A stretch of DNA of 47,208 nt, taken from Cyanophora paradoxa (Eukaryota > Glaucocystophyceae > Cyanophorales > Cyanophoraceae). This document shows positions 10,975 through 19,800 of the stretch, in pieces (position 1 is the stretch's first letter; each line of letters opens with the position of its first letter). Where the stretch lies: the NCBI GenBank assembly GCA_004431415.1, contig QPMI01000293.1, positions 1 through 47,208 on the forward strand. Direction: 5' to 3'. The position numbers were made by a program, and so were the translations under genes. Below the pieces are notes generated by a model. It searched no databases, had not been told where the DNA came from, and saw only the letters and a list, made by a program, of their open reading frames with translations.

Positions 10975-11859
10975 AGTGTTTGTCAGAAATTTGCTTGAAA
11001 GGGAACTGACAGAGATGCGAAAATTGAAAGGAACTGAGAGAGGGAACCGGGTGTGCAACGGAAACGCAACGCATGCGTTGGGAATGCGTTGTGTCCTGCC
11101 AGGCTGCATGCAGCGCGCGCTCGGCTGGGGCGTGTCTTATACATATATACTCTTCTTCTTCTTTAGGAATCATGTACTATAATTTATACTTTATTGCTAC
11201 TACTACTATACTTTATTGATACTACATTCATTGTCATAGTACAATTTTAGATCTTGAACACGACTATAGCTAGTCTACTTGTGTGCGTGCGTTTCAAGAA
11301 CCCTGGCTGTAGTTCGCTTTAAGAACCAGACTAATGTGCTTCATGACTCATAATCGTAGTTCGACATTAGAACCGGACTACTAAGCTTCATGACTCATGA
11401 TCGTAGTTCGACTTTAGAACCGGACTACTAAGCTTCATGACTCATGATCGTAGTTCAACTTTAGAACCCGACTAGTTAGCCTCATGACTCATGATCGTTG
11501 GACGCATGATTGTAGTACAAATCTGAGAACTCTAGAATACTACAAATTGCTTCAGAGCTTCTCGAGTACTTGTCTAGTACTTGTGACTACAGATCTAGTC
11601 ACTGAGTTACCTACTAAACTCATCCTTCGAGTTCGAGCGGCCAAATCCTTTGAATTTCCATCCCACTCGACTAAGCAGTATCCACTTCACTGTGAGCACG
11701 TCCAGCCTGCCCACACTTCAACTTTCATCCCCATCAGTACCACAAGTACGACTTGTAAAGTAAGACTTGTAAATTGTGCAGAGAACACAAGCTGACTCAG
11801 TGAAGCAGTTGCACAATGGCTACTTTCTGCACATTAATCTACTTCTACTTCAACAGAAT
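10975..11859. other. AT-richer spacer between the two convergent transposon genes
   Basis: No convincing coding sequence. It contains an intron-like stretch with the CAACGCATGCGTTG palindrome (about 11050-11099, ending CCTGCCAG), AT-rich sequence, and the 47-bp tandem repeats. It probably holds the 3' ends of both genes. Confidence 0.6.
11292..11500. repeat. 47-bp tandem repeat array
   Basis: Three nearly identical 47-bp units (11339-11385, 11386-11432, 11433-11479), each containing CTTCATGACTCATGATCGTA and AACCGGACTACTAAG, are flanked by a degenerate unit before (from about 11292) and a partial one after (to about 11500). The array lies between the transposon's converging genes. Confidence 0.9.
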
Positions 11860-14800
11860 CTACTTCTTGAGCATGAAGATGTCCCACTTGTGCCACCAGT
11901 TGTCCTTGCCCTCCACTGTTCCCTCGTTGAAGTCCGATATTTCGCCACGCAGCGGCCGCGGGTGTGGCCGGTACGAGATAGAACGGCGGAAGGTCCTGCG
12001 ATCCTCCACCTTTCCTACAGTGACCGCGGGGCCATTCCGAAGTGCAAAAGTCATCTCGCCCTCGGCGTCCGTCTCCTCGTGCTGCATCCAACACGTGAGC
12101 AGCGGAAACGCAACGCATGCATTGGAATTGCGTAGTTACCTGCAGGGCTAGGAAGAGTTCGTACTCGGCATCCCAATCGAGCTCTACCTGAGCGTACTGC
12201 ACGTAGTAAACCGTGGATGTGTCGAAGTGCAGGACGCGCCCGGGTGCCTGTCCGTATGCTGTCTTGGACTGGTCGAATGGCACGAGGATGGTGTGTTCTC
12301 TCTCCGTACTCCTCCTGCCGCGAACCACGAGACGCGTTCGTGGCTCGAGATCGAAATGCGGCGGCCATCGCAGCTTGAGAACTGTTTTCACGATCTGTTT
12401 CCGTCCGTTCCAGATGTGCGTTGCACCTCATCTGCGAGGGCCTTCTTGGAAATGCGGCCCCCACCAGGTGCCACAAAATCGGGTGAGGCCTCAACGCGTG
12501 GTTCACATCTCTGCCAAGACGTGTAAGTAATAACGCAATGCCCACAAAATATGCCGTTGCACGCACACAACACCGCCGCCGTCTTCCGGAGACGGCTGGA
12601 CATACAGCTTTTTGTCCGTTCTGCATTTGAAACACGGCAACGCAATATCAACGTTAGCGCTGGAAAAGCGTTGTGTAAGCGTTGAAAAGTTATGCTCGCC
12701 TCAGAATGGGTCTCGAGAGTTGCGGGCGGGCATCCTCTGCGGCTCCTTCTGCGACGTTCAACCTGCAGACATTATCTGAATATTTTGTGACGTGAATGGG
12801 GCATTGCATACCGCGTGGGAGTGCTGCAGGTTCGGACAGCGTCTAGAAATGTGTCATCGACGGCGACGGGGACGACTTCACGCTTGCCCCGTTTCCTGCC
12901 ACCGTCATCCTGTTTGACTGGCTGAAATATGTATGGCGTCATATATTGGACAACCTCGTCCCCCTGTTTAATGGCGGCCCCGATGATGATGGGGTCATCC
13001 CGCGGCCACTCAATGACCACAACGAGGGGGCCTCCCCCCGACGATGTCTCCGCTGCGAGACGGGGTTCGAGCTGGGCGTACTTGTGCGTGTTGCACAGCC
13101 TCCAGGGGTGCGACGTCACCCCTGGTTGGTGATCCCATACCGCAACAACTTGCTCCGAGCCCGGAGGGAGGTCGTCGTTGGGCTTTGTGAAGCACAGATA
13201 CGACGACTTCGCATCGTATGCACTTATGTGCTCTTGTTCGCGGATGAAGTGCTGAGCACGACTGAGACTGAGAGGTTTCTCCGTTCTGATTTACAACAAC
13301 GCTACATCAACGTATGTACAACGCAAGCGTTGAGTATGCGTTGCAATGCTATGCTCGCCTGAGAAAGGGTTTGGATGAAAGCTCCAGGATCGAGCCGCCG
13401 TCTGTAGAGTTCGAGCTGCACATGTATAATTACAGTCTGATTTATTACAGTACCGATTGTATAATAATTTGCGAGGACTGCCCGTGCGCACCCGGTTTCC
13501 TGGTTTACGTAGGCCAACCGGCCCCGGGCGGGAGGGAGTATCTTGGGGGCGAGTGGACTCTCTCCGCCTGACTTGGCTTTTGCGCGCTCTGCCTTGCTGC
13601 GAAGCTGCCGAAAGCTGCTCTGCTTTCCAGGATTGAGAAGCTTGGGAAGGGGCGGCAGCTGTCGGGGATTTGGGATTATTGGCTCCGCCGCCAGCTCATA
13701 TGCAGCCTTCCTCTTCTTTCGGCTCTTCTCTGCAGGCGCCTCTGCCAGCTTCTCCGCTGCCACCGCCTTGTCCTTCTCCTTCAACTTCTTCTCGGCCGCC
13801 TTCTGCGCTGCGTGATTAGAACTCTTTCCTATGCCAGGCGCTCGCACAGAGTGACGCGAAAAACTGCACCCTCTCCTGTGCTGCCGCGGCAGCCTCTGCC
13901 TGCGCCTTCGTTTTCGCGGCCTCCTTCTCGGCTGCAGCCTTCTTTGCTGCCGCCGCCTTCTCCTTCTCCTTCGCTTTCTTCTCGGCCTCCTTCTGCGCTG
14001 CGTTATTAAAACTGTTCCCCAGGCCCGGAACGCTCGCAGAGAGTGCCGCGCAACACTGCACCTTTTCCTGTGCTGCTGCCTGCTCCGCCGTTTTTGCGGC
14101 CTGCTTTTCTGCTGCGGCCTTCTTCGCTGCCGCCGCCTTGCCCTTCTCCTTCGATTCGCCTCGGCCTCCTTCTGTGCTGCGGTATTAAAACTCTGCACTA
14201 TGCCCGGGACTGGCACAGATTGCGTTTTTAAGACTGCACCTTCTCTGTCATTGCTGCGGCCTTGGGCTTCTTCGCCTCCTTCTCCATCTCCTTCTCCTGC
14301 TTCTTGCGCTTCCCTGCTTTCTGCTTTTCCTGCTTCGCCTCCTGACCCTTCGTCTCTGCCTTGCGGTTGCGCTTCCTCGAGCTTGCCGCCTCTGCGTCCT
14401 CGTCCTCGTCCTCGCCCTCGTCCTCGCCCTCGTCCTCGTCCTCATTCCCGCTCTCGTTGTCGTCCTCGAGCTTGTCCTCTACGTCATCCTCCTCGTCGGA
14501 CTCTGCGGGCACGGAATCAACGAAAATTGCGCTGTATCTTTGCAACGCAATCAACCAACGCAATACCAACGCTTGCGTTTTCGATGCGTTGTGCATGCGT
14601 TGTACACATTGCGCACCTTCGTCTGTCGGGGGGGCGCGGACGCGTGCCTTGCCCTTCTGCTCTGCCACTTTCCTTGCCGGCTCTGCAAGTGCAAAAGTGC
14701 GCGTGAGCCTTGTGCCAACACGGAGGGAAGTTGATTACGTCAACACTATTCATCGTATGTCAATCAACGTATGCGTTGAGAGGTGTTGAAATATGCGTTG

Positions 14801-16178
14801 GGATTGCGTTGGAACAGCGTCGCGTACCTTCGCACGAGTCGTGATGTTCGATTTCCTGCTTCTTCTTGCAATTGGCCTTCCTCTTCGCCCCGGTCGCCTT
14901 GTACCTGCGTGGTAAATTGTTTCCACCGGTCAGTTTCGTATGTGTTGCTCGAAATAATGGAACTCTTGCTCACTCTCCGCTGTCCACCTTGTCCTTGCCA
15001 TCCATCCAGCCGGCTACGTTCTCCTCCATCGCCGTCAGCTTGTGAGTCCCTAGGATGAAGTCGGCGACATCCAGAATGCCGGGTCGCGAGATGCCCTCAA
15101 GCTTGTAGTGGTCGTCCGGCACCTCCTGCTCCGCTTTCCTCATCCTTAGAATGCACAGTCTGTTCGGAGTGTACGCATCAGGGGCGTGGCATCGTTGCCC
15201 CATCTTCAACGCACGCACATGTTCTCAATGTTATGAAAATAGATCTCTTTCTTGCATCTCGTGAGGGATTGAAGGTGGCTGAGGTCCTTCTTGTCGAATG
15301 GGGTGAGCAGCGGCCGCAGTCTGCTCAGCGTGTCGTGCGTTTTGCGGGTGCCGCCCCCGCACTTCTGCATCCGCGAGAGAGCGTGAGCTCGAGATATAAA
15401 CTTAAATTCTAGCTCGATAACTGAAATGAAGGGACGGCACCTTCAGAAACAGCCAGGCTCGCGGGCATGTCTCCGGAGTGTACTCCCCCCCCGATCCCTC
15501 GATCGGCTCGTCCCACAGTAGCCGCACGACGTCCCGTGCCGTGTTGCAGTCCCAGTGCCGCGCTTGCCATCCGTGTCCTCCTTCAGGTAGTTCGCGCCTG
15601 TCGCCGCCCTCTTCTTTGCTCGAGGTTCACCTGCAGAGGCGAGCGCAGCTCCGACGGATGTCTGGACCTGCAAGCGCAACACCTCCACGAGCGAACTCAG
15701 CTGCGCCGAGTCCGACGAAGTCGCCGCCTGAACCGGCTGCTGCGCCTTGCCGCGCTTCATGAGCTTCACAAGTTCGGGGTCGGCGTTGCTGTCGCCGTCC
15801 TCGTGCGCTGGCTGCATGTCCCGCCGCACGACGTAGAAGAAACATCCGGGACTGAGCTTCGGCAGCTTCCGAGACGCAGTCCTCAGATCGAGGGTGTCCG
15901 CCTCCGGATCGTAGAAGTACAGGTCCAGGCCCGCAGGTCCGACGGATTGCGTGAAGCGGAGCTGCCGCTCCGCATCCTTCATGAGCTCCGCAGGCCATCC
16001 CGTGCCTCCCTCGACCTCGATGGTCACCGTCGCTGCGTCACGGGCAAGGTGCACGCGCGGTCGGGCATCATGATCAGCGCGGCGCCCGGTGCGCGCCTTC
16101 GCATCACAGCTCAAGAGTATCGAACCTTTGGTCGTAGTAAGGCCCTTGCTTGGCCACTTTGCCCTTCTTGGGCGCCAT
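11860..16178 (-). CDS. Large transposon-encoded protein, unrecognised
   Basis: I do not recognise this family. Successive minus-strand exons read as coding. The start is at ATG 16178 (MAPKKGKVAKQGPYYDQRFD). Later segments are LDLYFYDPEADTLDLRTASR (15890s), NTARDVVRLLWDEPIEG with TPETCPRAWLFLK (15540-15445), HYKLEGISRPGILDVADFIL (15110-15050), and a basic-then-acidic stretch (SDEEDDVEDKLEDDNES, 14510-14450). Three tandem Lys/Ala/Glu-rich coiled-coil-like repeats follow (14176-13500), then AYDAKSSYLCFTKPNDDLPP (13225-13170), FDLEPRTRLVVRGRR (12340s), YAQVELDWDAEYELFLALQ (12200-12140) and a C-terminus HKWDIFMLKK with a stop at 11860-11862. Many introns carry the CAACGC palindrome. The exons could belong to one gene of perhaps 900-1000 residues or to two genes; one junction near 15560 needs a frame change I could not place. 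No polymerase, helicase or protease signature is visible. A role in transposition is inferred from position only. Confidence 0.6.
13808..14239 (-). repeat. Tandem triplication of an exon-intron unit
   Basis: Three homologous introns (14177-14239, 13998-14061, 13808-13869; 62-64 bp) each begin GTGCAG on the minus strand and end ...CGCAG. Each is followed by an exon that begins with a CAGAAGG(A/C)GGCCGA core and encodes AQKEAEKK-like Lys/Ala/Glu repeats. Unit lengths are 178 and 192 bp. The intron position relative to the repeat is conserved, so the duplication included introns as well as coding sequence. Confidence 0.82.
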
Positions 16179-16294
16179 GTGCGGACCGCCCCGCCCGCTG
16201 CCGCAGTGCTGTCTGCCGGCTGCTGCTGTGCGCACTACCTACTAGCCTAGTAGTATAGTACTATTGCATCATACGCTGCGAGTCGTAGTAACCC

Positions 16295-16402
16295 CCCCAA
16301 CGCAAGCTCCGGCTGCGCTGGCCGGCGCATTTTTTTCTGCGATGGCTCAAAAGCGTGCGCCATAAAAATAAGATGGCGCGCCATTTTATTTGGCGCACTA
16401 CA
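16295..16402 (-). repeat. Right terminal inverted repeat (108 bp)
   Basis: Reverse complement of the left repeat with one base substitution and one single-base indel. It ends GGCGCACTACA at 16402. The inner edge (CCCCAACGCAAG) carries the same CAACGC half-site found in the element's introns. Confidence 0.92.
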
Positions 16403-16407
16403 CGGGC
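16403..16407. other. Target-site duplication CGGGC, right copy
   Basis: Matches 6258-6262 and abuts the right inverted repeat. Confidence 0.75.
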
Positions 16408-16424
16408 TAAGACCAGAAAACGCG

Positions 16425-16620
16425 GAACCAGTGTTAAAAAATAAACAATTTTTGGAGAATTTTATGGCAAAAGTTAGAATTACGGAAGAACAAGCAAAAC
16501 TAATAAAAGAGAAAGCTAGAGCAAGAGCTGCGCGATAAAATGTCTGAATTAAATGAGTTAATGGAAGTTATTACAAATCGCTTCCATTCAGGTCTTGCAA
16601 GTTGCGAACGAAGTGGTTTC
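16425..16620 (+). other. AT-rich island with bacterial-style mini-ORFs
   Basis: Just outside the transposon, composition drops sharply to AT-rich. GGAG at 16454-16457 is followed by ATG at 16464, opening a 24-codon ORF (MAKVRITEEQAKLIKEKARA...) that ends TAA at 16536-16538. A second ATG at 16540 opens an ORF (MSELNELMEVITNRFHSGLA...) that runs into ordinary GC-rich sequence. Shine-Dalgarno-like spacing and start-after-stop coupling look prokaryotic, phage or organellar, unlike anything else in the window. The translated peptides are too short to assign. It may be a captured organelle, phage or bacterial fragment; function in the nucleus is unlikely. Confidence 0.5.
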
Positions 16621-16880
16621 GGTTACCGGTACCAGACCGGCTCCATAAGCGTCCTTCGGGATCGGCGACCTGCCGCTGCGCTGGCCATGCCTGCAGGAGC
16701 ATAGCTGCAGCTATTTTTGAGCGCGAGGGCCCGTAGAAGTAGATAGCAGAGCTGCAGCAAGATTCAGGAAGCCGGGCGCCGGCGCGCGCGAGGCCTAGGC
16801 GTGCCCCGATTCATTGGGAGGCCTGAGTGGAGATCCGCGTCCGTCCGCTTCATTTCTCGCTGTTGCGAGGTAGCTGCATC

Positions 16881-19800
16881 ATGCGTATGCGCGGGGACGC
16901 CTTAGCTACGCGCGCCTCGCGGCGCATCTGCACCAGCCGTTTTTCTTGGTGCTTCGGCTCGGCCCGGTGGATCGCTCCGGCGCTTCTCCTCCTGGCTGTG
17001 CTGCAGTCTGCCGAAGCGCAGGGCGTGCCCCCTCCGACGCGCGTCGGGCCAAACCGGCCGCTCCCGGCAACAACGAAGACGGCCGGCAAGTTCAGGCTGG
17101 CTGCGTTCCTGCCGGAGAGCGCGGGGGCGGCGCGCGTGCGGGCGGGCTTTGTGTTTGCGGTGGACCTCATCAACAATGACACATCGATCCTGCCGCAGCA
17201 CCTCCTCGAGCCCCTGTGCGCACGCCCGCGCGCCACACGCGACACCACCCGAGCCCGGCCCCTCGATGCCCGCGCTGCTCCGCCCTGGGCTCCCCCCGGG
17301 TGAAGCCGTATCTGCACGCTGCAGCTGACGGGTTGCGATTGGCGAGCAGGATCTTCAGCGTCGGCGTCGGGTCAGTGAACGCGCCCCAGCAGTCGGTGCA
17401 GCTCCTCGAGCACAGCTTGACGGCCGTGATAGGTGCGCTCCCTCGCGCTCGCTCGCATCCGCTCTAGATCCTCGCCCCTCCGTCTTATCGTGCCCGCCCC
17501 TGGGCCCGCGCGTGCTCAGGCCCCACAACGTGCGTCTCGCTCGAGCTCGCGCGCCGGCGCCGCGCGCCGCCGCCGACGCCGGAGCCGCGGGCAGGTCGTC
17601 TGTAGCGAAGCCGGCGGCCTTCCTCCTGCGCCCCTACAGGCTCGTCCAGATCAGCCCTGGTGCGCCCTCGCCCTCGGCGCCCGCCGCCGCGGCCCCGCGC
17701 GGGGCGCGGTCGTGGGGTCTGATGGAGGGCGGCCCCGCGGGACAGCCGCCACGGACCCCGAGCTGAGCCAGAAGAGCCTGGTGCGTCCCGCCCCCCCTTC
17801 CCCAGCCTCGCCGTCCCCGCGGCGCCGCCCCGCCCGCTCACATCCCTGACCCGCCCTCCCCTCGCGGCGCCCGCTCCCAGTACGACGGCTTCCTGCGAAA
17901 CATTCCGTCGGACGTGCTGCAGGGCCCGGCGCTGGCGCGCACGATCGTGGGCCTCGGCTGGCGCGCCTGCGGCGTCCTCTACGCCGACGACTCCTACGGC
18001 CAGGCCCGCCCCGCCCCGCCCCGCCCCCGCCCGCCGTGGAGAGCCGCCTTGCAGCTGACGCGCGCCGGCGCCGCGCAGAACATCGCCAAGTCTTTCATCA
18101 CGGAGGCGCAGAGCATCGGGCTCCGCGTCGGCGCCTTCGCAACCTTCTCCGACGGCGCGCCCGCCCGCCGCCGCCTCGCGCCCCGAGCCCAGCCGCCCCA
18201 GCTGAGGGCGGCGCAGCGAGCCCGGACAAGACGCCGCAGCTGCTGACCATCAAGGCGGCATCCGTTTTCGTGATCGCCGTCTTCTCGGTGAGCCGGGAGC
18301 GCGCGGGGCGGGGCGGGCCGACCGCGGCGAGCTGAGGGGGCGGGGCAGGGGGCGGCGAACCAGTCCTCCATCTTCGAGTCGGCGGAGCGCGTCGGCATGC
18401 TCGCTCCCGAGTACATCTTCCTCGGGCCCGCCCGCCCCGCCCGCCCTGCCTCAGCTAGCGCTCGGCCCCGCTGGTGCTGACGCCCGTTTGCAGGGGCGAC
18501 GGACTGACGGCCGGCCCGCGCGGCGTGCCGCACGCGATGCTGCAGGGCGCCCTGGGGCTCCAACCCGAGACGCAGGCCGTGCGCCGGCCGCCAGCGCCGC
18601 CCCGCCGCGCCGCGGGGCCGATGCGGGGCGGGGCGCGGCCGCGGGGCGCAGGCGACGCCGCAGACGGCGTCGTTCCTCGACCGGTGGGCGGCGCAGAACT
18701 CGAGCGACTACCTCGGGGCCGGCGTGCGCGTAATCGACGTCTACCCCGCCCTCACCGTCGACGCCGTCTACATGGTGCGCGCGCCGCCCCGCGCTCGATC
18801 CCGCCGCCTCCGGGAGCGACGCGCGGCGCGCAGGTCGCCCGCGCCCTCCACTCGCTCCTCGCCGAGGGCGCCGCCCTCAACGGCTCCTACGCGCGCGTGG
18901 GCGAGCGGGCGGCGGTGCCCTTCGGGGCGCAGCTGAAAGGGCGGATCATCTCGAGCCCGATCGAGGGGATCTCGGGGGGCATCGCGCTGGACGCCAACGG
19001 CGACCGCGTCGCCCCCTTCGTCCTCGTCCAGTACGACGTGCGCCCCGCGCCCCCCGCCTCTCCCGCCCCACGCGCCGCCGCCGGCGAGGCCGGGGGCCGC
19101 GGGCAGGGCGGGGCGTGGAAGCGGGTGGCGCGCTTCACCTTCGCGGGGGGCCTCGAGCCCAAGGAGCCCCCCATCGCCTGGCGCGGCGGCCTCAAGCCCT
19201 ACGACGGTGCCCCGCCCCCGCCACCCCGCCCCGTTCGGGCCGCCGCCGTGCGTGGAGGCTGACGCGCGGCAGGCTCGTGCGCGGCGGGGTCGTCGTTCGC
19301 GGTGGGGGCGGACGGGAGCCCCGGGTGCCGCCTCTGCCCCGCCGGCGCCTACTCGCAGCTGGGCTTCCGGGAGTGCCGCCCGTGCCCCGCCGGCTCCTAC
19401 TCCGCCTCCCCCGGCTCCGACCGCTGCGTCCTCTGCAGGCCCGCCCGCCCGCCCCGCCCCCGCCCCCGCCCCCGGGCCCCCTCTGAAGGGCGGGGCACCG
19501 GGGGCAGCCCGGGGACGGCGGCGGGGAGGAACGGGTCGTCGGCGTGCGAGGCGTGCGGGGCCGGCAGCTTCGCGGCGGCGGCGGGGGCCGTGGCGTGCGC
19601 CCCGTGCGAGAGGGGCACGTACGAGAACCGCGCCGCCTCCGTCGAGTGCACCCGCGCCGACGTCGACGAGTACGTCCCGGCGCCCGCCTCCCTGTGCGGC
19701 CCCGCCCCCTCCCCGGCCCCTCCCCGTCTCCCGCTCGCCTCGCCTCTCCTGATGCGGCGGCAGGCGGCCGGTGAAGTGCCCGGCGAACTCGCGGACGAAC

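Larger units (their letters stand above)
6263..16402. mobile_element. Complete 10.1-kb DNA transposon with DDE integrase (Ginger/KRBA2-like)
   Basis: The element is bounded by nearly identical inverted repeats beginning TGTAGTGCGCC and ending GGCGCACTACA, flanked by CGGGC duplications. Inside are two convergent, intron-rich genes: an integrase on the plus strand and an unrecognised large protein on the minus strand, separated by an AT-richer spacer with 47-bp tandem repeats. No reverse transcriptase, protease or gag-like domain was found, and the ends are inverted rather than direct repeats, which argues against an LTR retrotransposon. Integrase-bearing DNA transposons with TGT termini and TSDs of 4-5 bp are known (Ginger and TDD-4 type), and the integrase resembles the KRBA2-like group, so membership near them is inferred. 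Composition is clearly less GC-rich than the host genes. The inverted repeats differ at only two positions, suggesting recent insertion. It lies in the spacer between the glycosylase and receptor genes. Confidence 0.88.

Noticed and set aside
11292-11500. CRISPR-like array
   Set aside because: The 47-bp units are contiguous without unique spacers and lie in a eukaryotic transposon.
6263-16402. LTR retrotransposon or endogenous retrovirus, suggested by the retroviral-type integrase
   Set aside because: Termini are inverted, not direct repeats, and no reverse transcriptase, RNase H, protease or primer-binding site was found.
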